A stretch of DNA of 64,000 nt, taken from contig OZ252110.1 in NCBI GenBank assembly GCA_965248545.1, forward strand, positions 992,001 to 1,056,000. The letters run 5' to 3'. The translations under genes were made by a program, and so were the position numbers. Positions 15,632-24,190 of the stretch are shown piece after piece; the first letter of the stretch is position 1, and every line of letters begins with the position of its first letter. Source of the stretch: Alteromonas_E sp965248545. GTDB lineage: Bacteria > Pseudomonadota > Gammaproteobacteria > Enterobacterales > Alteromonadaceae. The notes under the pieces are model-generated. The model was not told the origin of the DNA. It saw only the letters and a list, made by a program, of their open reading frames with translations, and made no database searches.

Positions 15632-16018
15632 ATAGTCCTGTGACATGAACAACGGTGACGAGATCAATAAATCAGCCGTAGATAAGTTACACGCAACCGG
15701 CACATTCCAAACGGAACACAAACGCAACAGTGCTTTCACATCCGGATCGTGCGGTGCAGGATTGAGAGGGTCCCAGAAAAAGAACAGTGCATCTAAGGTG
15801 CCTTCAGCGATCAATGCCCCAATTTGCTGATCACCGCCAAGCGGGCCACTTTTAAATCGTTCCACAGCCAAACCCGTTTGCTCGCCGATCAATCCCCCTG
15901 TGGTGCCAGTCGCTACAATTTTAAATTCTGCCAATCGCTGTTTATGGCGCTCTGACCAAGCAAGCAAGTCCGGTTTTTTATGGTCGTGAGCGACAAGTGC
16001 AATAGTTGGTGTTGTCAT
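15608..16018 (-). CDS. mgsA: Methylglyoxal synthase
   Basis: This 136-residue enzyme converts dihydroxyacetone phosphate to methylglyoxal and phosphate, bypassing lower glycolysis. It carries the family motifs LVAHDHKKPDLLAW near residue 10, GPLGGDQQIGA with the catalytic aspartate at 63, and DPLNPAPHDPDVKALLRL with aspartates at 83 and 93 and histidine at 90. It is slightly shorter than E. coli MgsA (152), at the N-terminus. Its ATG overlaps the stop of the kelch gene by 4 bases (ATGA), so the two are translated together. Confidence 0.95.
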   Translation of the reverse strand: MTTPTIALVAHDHKKPDLLAWSERHKQRLAEFKIVATGTTGGLIGEQTGLAVERFKSGPLGGDQQIGALIAEGTLDALFFFWDPLNPAPHDPDVKALLRLCSVWNVPVACNLSTADLLISSPLFMSQDYKREMPTY

Positions 16019-17103
16019 TTAAATATCTCAGTTAGTGTATCGATAAACAGTCTATTAGTTACGCGCTGCGGGTTTTCCATTCCACCAATGCGGATGAGGT
16101 TATCGTCAACCTGTATTAGCCCGCGGTGGTCCATGCTGGCATGCTTCGATTGAGACTGAAACAAGCGTTCGTGTTTGAGATCAAATACCCAAATGTCCTC
16201 GTTAGCAACTGACGGTACGCCGTCGTAACCAACACCATTAAAGTTATAAGGATTGGTTGCTCCACCAATAAAAACAACAGCGGCGTGCTGTGCAATACCC
16301 GCCGCAGCCATGCGATATCGTGCGACGCCAGTTGGGTGATTCAGCGTTGTCCACGCAATGCGACTGGGATCTTCAGCGCTAATGACGCCTTTAAAGCAAG
16401 TTGGCTCTGCTTTAAAATCACGACGCTTCTCTGGATAATACTCAACGGCAACGCCATCACAGATGATCATTGTGTCATCAACAATACCACCTGCATGTCC
16501 AAATACGGCTCTTCCCGGAAAAGGCGATGCTTGTACCCAAGCATTGCGCTTCACATCATACAGTTGGGTGAGATTTACGTTGCCATCATTGTGCCAACCA
16601 CTTACCAAGTAGATGTAGCGGTTCTTATACGCTAACGCCACCGCATCATCTACGGCGACAGGCATTGGCGCAATCGCTTCATATCGTCTGTTTTCCGAGT
16701 CGTAACGAAAGTTATCTGGACTCGAGATTTCAGTGTGATCTTTGGCAACGGTGTAACCGCCAAAGAGATACGCATATTGACCAACGCCAACCGCAATAGA
16801 TGCCAAGCGTCCGTCTAGCGGCAGAGAACTTGGTACATTCGGTATCGGCTGCCAGGCAGCCGCTTGCGCTCGCCATTCATACGCCTTGTTGTGCACGGCA
16901 CTGTAGTCTTTGTTGCTCCCAAGCCCCATAAAACTGAGTATGCGAACCTCGCCATCCACTATGACACGTGCAACGGCATTGTTGGCAACGGCCTCTGGCA
17001 GCGGTTTAAATACCTGGGCACCACTGTTAAACGAAACACTAAAAAGTAATAGACACAGTGACGCAAATAACGAACAACGTGGTCGTTTGCAGGAAGTAAG
17101 CAT
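16015..17103 (-). CDS. Exported kelch-repeat protein
   Basis: The frame extends to a TTG at 17109, but the ATG at 17103 is more likely, giving 362 residues. A signal peptide (to about SGAQ) precedes kelch-type beta-propeller blades with GG-Y/W spacing: QYAYLFGGYTVAKD, RYIYLVSGWHNDGNV with the following YDVKRNAWV, HAGGIVDDTMIICDG, HAAVVFIGGATNPYN and DNLIRIGGMENP. NanM-like and galactose-oxidase-like proteins share this fold, but no catalytic residues were identified. It is coupled by a 4-base overlap to mgsA, an unexpected partner. The product is probably periplasmic; function is unknown. Confidence 0.7.
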   Translation of the reverse strand: MLTSCKRPRCSLFASLCLLLFSVSFNSGAQVFKPLPEAVANNAVARVIVDGEVRILSFMGLGSNKDYSAVHNKAYEWRAQAAAWQPIPNVPSSLPLDGRLASIAVGVGQYAYLFGGYTVAKDHTEISSPDNFRYDSENRRYEAIAPMPVAVDDAVALAYKNRYIYLVSGWHNDGNVNLTQLYDVKRNAWVQASPFPGRAVFGHAGGIVDDTMIICDGVAVEYYPEKRRDFKAEPTCFKGVISAEDPSRIAWTTLNHPTGVARYRMAAAGIAQHAAVVFIGGATNPYNFNGVGYDGVPSVANEDIWVFDLKHERLFQSQSKHASMDHRGLIQVDDNLIRIGGMENPQRVTNRLFIDTLTEIFK

Positions 17104-17200
17104 AGTCAATTTAAGGCGTATTTAAGAAAGTGATAATGGCAATGTGACACTGATGCTACCCAAACACAATCCCCATACAGATAAGACCAGTTAATTTATT

Positions 17201-17239
17201 TTTGTATTTTTATTCTTTTTTATTGCATTTTTATTCACT
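17201..17239. promoter_or_regulatory. Tandem ARG boxes (ArgR operator) upstream of the arg operon
   Basis: Two 18-base ARG-box-like sequences lie at 17201-17218 and 17222-17239, three bases apart, so their centres are 21 bases apart as in known ArgR operators. Against WNTGAATWWWWATTCANW the second matches 17 of 18 positions (TGCATTTTTATTCA core) and the first 16 of 18 (TGTATTTTTATTCT core). ArgR hexamers with arginine bind such pairs to repress the operon. A poor -10 (TATCCT, 17247-17252) would place the start just downstream of the boxes. Confidence 0.8.
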
Positions 17240-17285
17240 TTCAAGTTATCCTGCAACTGTCGTTAGGAAATGACTAGTCTAGACC

Positions 17286-17363
17286 ATGAAATTGAAACAA
17301 CGAGTTACCGAACACTACTCCCTAAATCGCTACATCCGCGGGATTGATCGACGAAGTCGATAG
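17286..17363 (+). CDS. Putative arginine-rich leader peptide of the arg operon
   Basis: This 25-codon frame begins at an ATG between the ARG boxes and argC and ends at a TAG. Six of 25 codons specify arginine (6, 15, 18, 22, 23, 25), four of them in the last eight codons (RGIDRRSR). A hairpin (17347-17361, ATCGAC/GTCGAT around GAA) covers the last arginine codons, and a terminator-like hairpin begins 15 bases after the stop. This is the layout of an amino-acid-responsive transcription attenuator. Weak point: there is no good ribosome site (the nearest AGGA is 17 bases upstream). A rival ATG frame at 17270 is not arginine-rich. Translation and function are inferred. Confidence 0.45.
   Translation: MKLKQRVTEHYSLNRYIRGIDRRSR
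17347..17361 (+). promoter_or_regulatory. Leader hairpin over the terminal arginine codons
   Basis: ATCGAC (17347-17352) and GTCGAT (17356-17361) form a 6-base perfect stem with a GAA loop. It spans codons 21-25 of the putative leader peptide, so a translating or stalled ribosome would melt it. It would be the pause-type hairpin in an attenuator. Confidence 0.4.
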
Positions 17364-17377
17364 CAACATGTAGCACT

Positions 17378-17442
17378 CTTTTTATCTTTGCTTGGTGCAC
17401 TGCTGGAAACCTCGCATCTCGCAAAGATAAAAAGCTTTTTTT
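17378..17442 (+). terminator. Terminator-like hairpin in the argC leader (candidate attenuator)
   Basis: CTTTTTATCTTTGC (17378-17391) is perfectly complementary to GCAAAGATAAAAAG (17421-17434), a 14-base stem with a 29-base loop. C and seven T residues follow (17435-17442), ending 21 bases before argC. It lies inside the rightward leader, not after any rightward gene. A weak alternative fold pairs AGCA 17362-17365 with TGCT 17401-17404 and GCAC 17373-17376 with GTGC 17395-17398, trapping the left arm in a loop, as an antiterminator would. Confidence 0.55.
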
Positions 17443-17463
17443 ACTTTTATTGAATGAATAAAC

Positions 17464-18492
17464 ATGAAGACATGCATTATTGGTGCAAGTGGCTATACGG
17501 GAGCTGAACTTGCGCGTTTAATCCACCATCATCCGGTGTTTGAATTAGCAGCATTGTATGTATCCACTAACAGTGCGGATGCTGGAAAACCGTTATGTCA
17601 GCTATATCCGCAGCTTACCGGTCAAATCGATTTGCCACTTACACCGCTAAGTGACGAGTCGTTGCAGGTGATTGCTGCGCAGTTTGATATTGTATTTTTA
17701 GCCACGCCTCACCAAGCGAGCCATGATTGGGCTGACACATTACTAACTGGATCTGCCAAAGTGTTCGATTTAAGTGGCGCATTCCGTTTGCAAGACCGTC
17801 AAGTATTCGAGCAGTACTATGGATTTGCACATCAGCAACATCAAACATTAGGGCTGGCCGTCTACGGATTAGCTGAGTGGTATGCAAAACAAATTAGCCA
17901 AGCACAGTTTGTTGCCGTTCCGGGTTGTTACCCTACCGCATCACTACTGGCAACTAAACCATTGAGCCACAAAGAATTACTGGATGAAAATCACTATCCG
18001 ATCATCAATGCGACGTCAGGTGTTAGTGGCGCTGGAAGAAAAGCAGCCTTAACGAATAGTTTCTGTGAAGTGAGTTTGCAGGCATACGGCATATTGTCCC
18101 ATCGGCATACCCCAGAAATTGCGGCCTATTTGGGCCATCCAGTGATCTTCACCCCGCATTTAGGCAATTTTAAACGCGGCATTCTCGCGACTACCGTTTG
18201 CCGCTTGAAATATGGTGTAAGTGAGCAGCAAGTTAACGATGCGTTTCATCAAGCGTATGAGCATCAACCCATGGTTAGGTTGCTCAAAACGGCGCCAAGA
18301 CTAGATGATGTTGTCGGGCTCAACTACGCCGATATTCACTGGCAATTTGAGCCAAGTAGCGGTCATATCGTGATTACATCGGCAATTGACAATTTGTTAA
18401 AAGGCGCGGCCAGTCAGGCCGTGCAATGCGCAAATTTAGCAACGGGACAGGCCACCCACATCGGCCTCCATCAAGCCTCTGGAGATAAGTAA
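17464..18492 (+). CDS. argC: N-acetyl-gamma-glutamyl-phosphate reductase
   Basis: This 342-residue enzyme reduces N-acetylglutamyl phosphate with NADPH, the third step of arginine synthesis. An N-terminal Rossmann motif (IIGASGYTGAELARLI) is followed by the catalytic cysteine C155 in VAVPGCYPTAS and the segment SGVSGAGRKA. Length is typical. The start ATG lacks a strong ribosome site. It is first in the argCBFGHA cluster, behind ARG boxes and an attenuator-like leader, and its TAA shares a base with the argB ATG (TAATG), indicating coupling. Confidence 0.96.
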   Translation: MKTCIIGASGYTGAELARLIHHHPVFELAALYVSTNSADAGKPLCQLYPQLTGQIDLPLTPLSDESLQVIAAQFDIVFLATPHQASHDWADTLLTGSAKVFDLSGAFRLQDRQVFEQYYGFAHQQHQTLGLAVYGLAEWYAKQISQAQFVAVPGCYPTASLLATKPLSHKELLDENHYPIINATSGVSGAGRKAALTNSFCEVSLQAYGILSHRHTPEIAAYLGHPVIFTPHLGNFKRGILATTVCRLKYGVSEQQVNDAFHQAYEHQPMVRLLKTAPRLDDVVGLNYADIHWQFEPSSGHIVITSAIDNLLKGAASQAVQCANLATGQATHIGLHQASGDK

Positions 18493-19298
18493 TGAAGACG
18501 CCGATGGTATGTAAAGTGGGTGGTGCGTTGCTCGACAACCCCGAAATACTCAAACAGTGGCTTGCCAGTATTAAACACATTCAGCGACACCGACCCGTCA
18601 TCATTGTGCATGGCGGTGGCAATGGCGTGGAATCCTTACTTACAAAGCTGGGCCAAAAATCGGAGAAATACCAGGGCTTGCGCGTTACCCCCGATGAACA
18701 AATGCCCTATATCGCCGGCGCGCTTGCTGGCACCGCAAACAAGCAACTATGCGCGTTTGCCTATGCCGGCGGACTGAATGCGGTCGGCCTAAGTCTGTTC
18801 GATGGCGACAGTGTAACGTGTGCAGAACTCAACCCAGCACTACAAGCGGTAGGTTCTGCCAAACCTAACAATCCTACCCTGCTAAATAGCCTGCTGGAGC
18901 AGAGTTTTTTACCCGTCATCAGTTCGATCGGATGTGATACAAGCGGCAGACTGTTAAATGTTAATGCTGATCAGGCAGCTACTGCGATTGCACAACTACT
19001 GGGTGCAGATTTGTATTTGTTATCCGACGTTCCGGCGGTGTTAGATGAGGTAAAACGGCCGCTCAAATCGCTAACCCCCACCATTGCACAAATTCTTATC
19101 GATAGTGGCGTTATTGAAGGTGGTATGCTCGTCAAGGTCAAAGCAGCTCAGGTCGCTGCCAATACTATTAATAAATCAGTCTTCATCGGCGCTTGGAATG
19201 AGCCGAAAGCCCTATTTGCACATGCGACACAACAACAATCATCTTTTGGCACTGCGGTACAACCCGCAGCACAACAAACTGAGGAAACATTGCCATGA
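18492..19298 (+). CDS. argB: Acetylglutamate kinase
   Basis: The 268-residue amino-acid-kinase-fold enzyme phosphorylates N-acetylglutamate with ATP. It shows VCKVGGALLDN with the active lysine, VIIVHGGGNGVESLL for substrate and phosphate binding, NVNADQAATAIAQLL and a closing EGGMLVKVKAA. It resembles the short E. coli type (258 residues), which lacks the N-terminal arginine-sensing helix of feedback-inhibited homologs. The last 20 residues (HATQQQSSFGTAVQPAAQQT) look like a low-complexity tail. It overlaps argC at TAATG and argF at ATGA. Confidence 0.96.
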   Translation: MKTPMVCKVGGALLDNPEILKQWLASIKHIQRHRPVIIVHGGGNGVESLLTKLGQKSEKYQGLRVTPDEQMPYIAGALAGTANKQLCAFAYAGGLNAVGLSLFDGDSVTCAELNPALQAVGSAKPNNPTLLNSLLEQSFLPVISSIGCDTSGRLLNVNADQAATAIAQLLGADLYLLSDVPAVLDEVKRPLKSLTPTIAQILIDSGVIEGGMLVKVKAAQVAANTINKSVFIGAWNEPKALFAHATQQQSSFGTAVQPAAQQTEETLP

Positions 19299-20218
19299 CT
19301 TCGAATAGCCTTTTAACCTTTGCCGAGTGGCAACCCGAACAGGTAGAGACCTTGCTCAAATTAGCGGTTGACGTGAAAACCCAACCAGAGCGCTATTCGC
19401 AACGATTGGCAGGTAAGTCCGTGGTAGCACTGTTTGAAAAGCCATCGCTGCGGACTCGGGTTAGTTTTGACATTGGGATTAACAAACTGGGTGGCCATTT
19501 GGTTTATTTAGACAGTCAGTCCAACAAGTTAAATGGTCGAGAAGATATGCAGGATATGGGGGCTAATTTGGCTTGCTGGGCGGATGCAATTGTCGCTAGA
19601 GTTTTTGACCATCAAACCTTGGTTACCCTAGATCAAGCAGCCAACATTCCTGTGGTAAATGCTCTGTGTGACCTATACCACCCATGCCAAGCAATGGCTG
19701 ACTATTTAGGTATGTTTGAGAAATTCGGCACGGTGAAAGGCAAAACAATGGCCTACATCGGCGACGGGAATAACGTCACGCATTCGCTGCTATTAGTCGG
19801 TGCCCTATTGGGATGCAATCAAGTCGTTGTTACTCCGCAAGGCCATGAAGTTGATCCAGGCATCCTTGCCAAAGCGGCAGCAATAGGCCTACAAACTGGC
19901 GCATCCATCACACACAGCAATGATTTAGCCACGCTGGCTGAAACTGGCGCCGATATACTCTATACCGACACGTGGCTTTCAATGGGCGACGATACCCCAC
20001 TAAGTGAGATCAAAGACAAATTCATGCCTTATCAAGTTAACGAATCCCTGATGGCGAGCAGCGGTGCGCAGTACGTTATGCACTGCCAGCCGGCACACAG
20101 AGATCTTGAGATTACCGGCAGTTTGATGGACAGTAGCGCTTCATTACTCATGCTGCAGGCGGAAAACCGTATGCATGCACAAAACGCAATTTTAGTACAT
20201 TTGATGACGGCTAACTAA
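19295..20218 (+). CDS. argF: Ornithine carbamoyltransferase
   Basis: This 307-residue enzyme transfers carbamoyl phosphate to ornithine, giving citrulline. Carbamoyl-phosphate contacts are EKPSLRTRVSFD (residues 48-59, the family SxRTR) and HPCQ (129-132); the ornithine loop is DTWLSMGDD (225-233). The usual HCLPA signature reads HCQPAHR (263-269), a leucine-to-glutamine change at a position that normally touches substrate through backbone atoms. Similar variants may occur in related bacteria; I cannot check. It is shorter than E. coli ArgF (334). ATGA overlap with argB indicates coupling. Confidence 0.94.
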   Translation: MTSNSLLTFAEWQPEQVETLLKLAVDVKTQPERYSQRLAGKSVVALFEKPSLRTRVSFDIGINKLGGHLVYLDSQSNKLNGREDMQDMGANLACWADAIVARVFDHQTLVTLDQAANIPVVNALCDLYHPCQAMADYLGMFEKFGTVKGKTMAYIGDGNNVTHSLLLVGALLGCNQVVVTPQGHEVDPGILAKAAAIGLQTGASITHSNDLATLAETGADILYTDTWLSMGDDTPLSEIKDKFMPYQVNESLMASSGAQYVMHCQPAHRDLEITGSLMDSSASLLMLQAENRMHAQNAILVHLMTAN

Positions 20219-20242
20219 GCCAACGAATACAGGATTAACAAA

Positions 20243-21454
20243 ATGAAATCGGTTAAAAAAGTTGTATTAGCCTACTCTGGGGGTTTGGACACTTCGGCAA
20301 TCATCCCTTGGTTGCGAGAAAACTATGGGTGCGAAGTAGTCGCTTTCGCCGCAGATGTCGGTCAAGGGGATGAAGAACTTGAAGGCTTAGAAGAAAAAGC
20401 GATTGCATCAGGTGCCAGTGAGTGTCATATCGTCGACCTCAAAGAAGAGTTCGTCAGTGATTTTATTTATCCAACCATAACGACTGGCGCTGTTTACGAA
20501 GGCGAATACTTATTGGGCACTTCAATGGCGCGCCCGGTCATTGCGAAGGCACAAGTAGAAGTCGCTCGCAAAGTTGGCGCAGACGCTTTATCGCATGGTT
20601 GTACTGGTAAAGGTAACGATCAGGTGCGATTTGAGAGCACATTTGCCGCTTTGGCACCGGACTTAGCGGTGATTGCACCATGGCGTGAGTGGGATATGGT
20701 ATCGCGCGAAGACCTCCTCGATTATTTGGCAGAGCGCAAAATCCAGACTTCGGCTTCGGCGACGAAAATCTACAGCCGAGATGCAAATGCTTGGCATATA
20801 TCTCACGAGGGCGGCGAGCTCGAAGATCCCTGGTGCGAGCCTACCGACCAAGTATGGACCATGACCACAGATCCTGAGCAAGCGCCTGATCAGGCCGGGT
20901 ATGTGACCTTGAGTTTTGATCAAGGTCGTTTGGTGTCCGTAGACGGAGAAGCATTGAGTCCATACAACGCCTTAATGAAACTCAATGCGATTGCTTCACC
21001 ACATGGCGTCGGCAGAATTGATATTGTTGAGAATCGCTTGGTCGGCATGAAGTCTCGTGGCTGCTATGAAACACCCGGCGGCACCGTACTATTAAAAGCC
21101 TATAAAGCGCTGGAGACTTTGGTACTCGATAAGTCGGCGCTTAAGTATCGGGAGCAGATCGGTCTAGAGTTCGCCCATGTCATGTATGACGGCCGTTGGT
21201 ATACCGCGCTGAATGATGCGCTGTTAGCTGGGGCGGCGAGTTTCGCTCAACATGTTACTGGCGATATTGTCGTCAAACTGTTCAAAGGCCAAGCGACGGT
21301 CACTCAGCGCCGCTCACCGAACAGTCTTTACTCGGAAGATTTTGCAACCTTTGGCGCTGATGACGTATACGATCAAAGTCATGCTGAGGGTTTCATCCGC
21401 CTATTCAGTCTTTCCAGCCGAATCAAAGCAATGAAACAGCAAGGAGGCGCGTAA
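20243..21454 (+). CDS. argG: Argininosuccinate synthase
   Basis: The 403-residue enzyme joins citrulline and aspartate using ATP. The PP-loop is visible as VLAYSGGLDTSAIIPWL, followed by GCTGKGNDQVRFE and SRDANAWHISHEGGELEDP. The length corresponds to the common short type rather than the longer E. coli form. AGGATTAAC upstream serves as ribosome site. It lies 24 bases after argF and 3 bases before argH, within the arg operon. Confidence 0.96.
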   Translation: MKSVKKVVLAYSGGLDTSAIIPWLRENYGCEVVAFAADVGQGDEELEGLEEKAIASGASECHIVDLKEEFVSDFIYPTITTGAVYEGEYLLGTSMARPVIAKAQVEVARKVGADALSHGCTGKGNDQVRFESTFAALAPDLAVIAPWREWDMVSREDLLDYLAERKIQTSASATKIYSRDANAWHISHEGGELEDPWCEPTDQVWTMTTDPEQAPDQAGYVTLSFDQGRLVSVDGEALSPYNALMKLNAIASPHGVGRIDIVENRLVGMKSRGCYETPGGTVLLKAYKALETLVLDKSALKYREQIGLEFAHVMYDGRWYTALNDALLAGAASFAQHVTGDIVVKLFKGQATVTQRRSPNSLYSEDFATFGADDVYDQSHAEGFIRLFSLSSRIKAMKQQGGA

Positions 21455-21457
21455 GTC

Positions 21458-22843
21458 ATGGCATTATGGGGTGGTCGTTTCACTGGCTCGAGCAGCCAAA
21501 TGTTTCGTCAGGTCAATGACAGTTTGCCATTTGATCAACAAATGGCGGTTGAAGATATTACCGGCTCGATTGCCTGGGCTAACGCGATTGCATCAGCCGG
21601 TGTGCTAACGGATGACGAACATCAAGCATTGACCAGTGCGCTAAAGGTCCTGTTGGTCCAAGCGAATGCTGGCACATTAGATTTTGATGCAAGTGACGAA
21701 GAAGATATTCATAGTTTTGTTGAGGCGGCACTAATCGAAGCAGTCGGCGACATCGGCCGTAAACTGCATACCGGTCGCAGTCGAAATGACCAAGTCGCCA
21801 CTGACTTCCGCCTTTGGTGTCGCAGTCACGTGCAAGCGCTTGGTACTGATCTTGTCAGACTGGTTGAATCGCTCGTCAAATGCGCCGAACGCAACGAATC
21901 AGTCGTATTGCCGGGCTATACGCATTTACAACGGGCTCAGCCTGTGCGATTCCCGCATTGGTGTTTGGCTTACGTAGAAATGCTCAAGCGCGACCATGAG
22001 CGCTTGCAAGACGCGCTCAAACGTATCAATCACTCGCCGCTTGGATGCGGAGCACTGGCGGGTACCACCTACCCCATTGATCGCCAGACCATTGCTGATG
22101 AACTGGGCTTTGCAAAACCTTGCACCAATAGTTTGGATGCCGTTTCTGATCGAGATTTCGTGCTCGAAATTCTGTTTTGTGCGTCGACCAGTATGATGCA
22201 CCTTTCGCGCTTAGCAGAAGACTTGATTTTCTATAACTCTGGAGAAGCTGGTTTTACTCGATTGTCGGATGACGTTACGTCTGGCAGCTCATTGATGCCA
22301 CAAAAGAAAAACCCTGACGGTCTCGAATTGATGCGCGGTAAATGTGGCCGAGTATTTGGTCACCTACAAGGTTTGCTGGTAACCATGAAAGGGCTACCTC
22401 TGGCGTATAACAAAGATATGCAGGAAGACAAAGAAGGCGCAATGGACGCCTTCAAGCAATGGCATATATGTTTGTCTATCGGTGCCGAGGTCATTGACGG
22501 TTTGAGCATGAATGCTGAGCGTTGTCGAGACGCCGCACAACGAGGATATGCCAACGCTACTGAACTTGCTGACTACTTGGTCGAGAAAGGAATACCGTTC
22601 AGAACCGCGCATGATTTGTCGGGCCAAGCAGTATTGAAAGCCATTGAATTGAATTGCGGAATCGAGGATTTAAGCTTGTCCGATCTTCAGGCCATAGCAG
22701 CGGTAATAGAGGACGATGTTTATCCGGTATTAGATTTGGATCACCTGTTAGACAAACGCAATATTCTCGGTGGTACTGGTGCACAGCCGGTTGCTCTAGC
22801 CATGCAGGCTGCGCGTGAGTGGTTGCAGCAGCAAGAGGCATAG
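21458..22843 (+). CDS. argH: Argininosuccinate lyase
   Basis: The 461-residue enzyme cleaves argininosuccinate to arginine and fumarate. It has the fumarase-superfamily layout: WGGRFTGSSSQMF at the start, THLQRAQPVRFPHWCLAYVE, and the signature loop SGSSLMPQKKNPDGLELMRG carrying the catalytic serine. The C-terminal domain is of normal length, so it is not fused to an acetyltransferase as in some related genera. A separate argA follows 15 bases later. Confidence 0.96.
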   Translation: MALWGGRFTGSSSQMFRQVNDSLPFDQQMAVEDITGSIAWANAIASAGVLTDDEHQALTSALKVLLVQANAGTLDFDASDEEDIHSFVEAALIEAVGDIGRKLHTGRSRNDQVATDFRLWCRSHVQALGTDLVRLVESLVKCAERNESVVLPGYTHLQRAQPVRFPHWCLAYVEMLKRDHERLQDALKRINHSPLGCGALAGTTYPIDRQTIADELGFAKPCTNSLDAVSDRDFVLEILFCASTSMMHLSRLAEDLIFYNSGEAGFTRLSDDVTSGSSLMPQKKNPDGLELMRGKCGRVFGHLQGLLVTMKGLPLAYNKDMQEDKEGAMDAFKQWHICLSIGAEVIDGLSMNAERCRDAAQRGYANATELADYLVEKGIPFRTAHDLSGQAVLKAIELNCGIEDLSLSDLQAIAAVIEDDVYPVLDLDHLLDKRNILGGTGAQPVALAMQAAREWLQQQEA

Positions 22844-22858
22844 TCAAAGGAATTGCCC

Positions 22859-24172
22859 ATGGTTATTAATGATCAAGATAGTATCCGCCAATTTCGTAGC
22901 TCCGCGCCGTATATCAATGCTCACAGGGGGAAAACCTTTGTATTGATGTTTGGCGGCGAGGCGATTGAACATGAGAACTTTGCCAATATCATTCACGACA
23001 TTGGTCTGCTCTCTAGTTTAGGTATTAGGCTGGTACTGGTTCATGGAGCCAGACCTCAAATTGATGCTCGCGTTGCATTACGAGGCATAGAAGGGCGTTT
23101 CCAAGAAGATACTCGTATTACAGATAAGCCCACACTGGAGTGCGTCAAAGACGCCGCAGGCTCAGTTCGGTCGCACATTGAGGCGCTACTGACAATGGGA
23201 CTGCCGAACTCCCCCATGCACGGCGCGCAAATTCGCGTCTGTTCGGGCAACCTTGTCGTCGCGAAACCGATTGGAGTGCGGGACGGTATTGATTTTGAAA
23301 ACACCGGATTAGTGCGGCGCATTGATGTGGAAGGAATTAACGATCACCTCAACGATGGGTCCATTGTATTGCTATCACCCATGGGTTACTCACCCACCGG
23401 GGAAGTGTTCAACTTGTCGCACGAGGATGTCGCAACATCCGCAGCCATTGCGCTTGGTGCAGACAAACTGATCGTGTTTTCCCATGGCAAAGGCATCATT
23501 GATAATAATGGTAAGCTGCTGCGCACCATTGAGCTTGAACAACTGCGCAGCTTGATTGACAGTCAATCGATCGTTACCGAAGCCAGTGTGCTGCGCGCAC
23601 TGAGTACAAGTGTTGCGGCCGATATTCCACGCGCACATTGTATCAGCTACGAAAAAGACGGCGCATTATTGAAGGAGCTGTTTACACGAGATGGCACAGG
23701 CTCTTTAGTTCTGCGTAATCACTATGAGCAACTCCGTCAAGCCTACATCGAAGACGTCGGTGGTATTCTCCGGCTAATTAAGCCATTGGAAGAAAGTGGT
23801 GTTTTGGTTAAACGGTCGAGAGAGCGACTGGAAAACGAAATAGAACACTTCAGTGTGATCGAAAGAGATGGCATGATCATTGGGTGCGCAGCACTTTACA
23901 GCTATCCCGAAGATAGATGTGCAGAGTTAGCCTGTGTCGCCACACATCGTGATTATCGGGGTAAATCGCGTGGTGAACGATTACTCGAACAAGTCATCCA
24001 ACACGCGAAACAAAACGGCATTGAGCGATTATTCGTTTTAACCACCGTAACTGCCCACTGGTTTTTGGAGCAGGGTTTTAAACCATCTAGTCTGGATCAA
24101 TTGCCGTCACAAAAGCAGCAACTGTACAACTTTCAACGCAACTCAAAAGTGTTCGAATTGGTCATCGATTAA
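22859..24172 (+). CDS. argA: N-acetylglutamate synthase (classical ArgA)
   Basis: The frame opens at a TTG (22853), but AAAGGA at 22846-22851 places the ATG at 22859 at normal distance, giving 437 residues. An N-terminal amino-acid-kinase-like regulatory domain (residues 10-290, LVLVHGARPQID and a degenerate kinase site) precedes a C-terminal GNAT domain (about 295-437) with ELACVATHRDYRGKSRGERL as the acetyl-CoA P-loop. It makes N-acetylglutamate from acetyl-CoA and glutamate and is normally inhibited by arginine. Placement at the end of the arg operon means the first step is transcribed with the later ones. Confidence 0.95.
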   Translation: MVINDQDSIRQFRSSAPYINAHRGKTFVLMFGGEAIEHENFANIIHDIGLLSSLGIRLVLVHGARPQIDARVALRGIEGRFQEDTRITDKPTLECVKDAAGSVRSHIEALLTMGLPNSPMHGAQIRVCSGNLVVAKPIGVRDGIDFENTGLVRRIDVEGINDHLNDGSIVLLSPMGYSPTGEVFNLSHEDVATSAAIALGADKLIVFSHGKGIIDNNGKLLRTIELEQLRSLIDSQSIVTEASVLRALSTSVAADIPRAHCISYEKDGALLKELFTRDGTGSLVLRNHYEQLRQAYIEDVGGILRLIKPLEESGVLVKRSRERLENEIEHFSVIERDGMIIGCAALYSYPEDRCAELACVATHRDYRGKSRGERLLEQVIQHAKQNGIERLFVLTTVTAHWFLEQGFKPSSLDQLPSQKQQLYNFQRNSKVFELVID

Positions 24173-24190
24173 CGCATTTACGCTAGCTGT

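Noticed and set aside
17270..17347. Alternative small ORF (ATG at 17270) in the argC leader
   Set aside because: It overlaps the arginine-rich frame, contains only two arginine codons and its AGGA site is almost adjacent to the ATG, so it is a poorer candidate for a regulatory leader.
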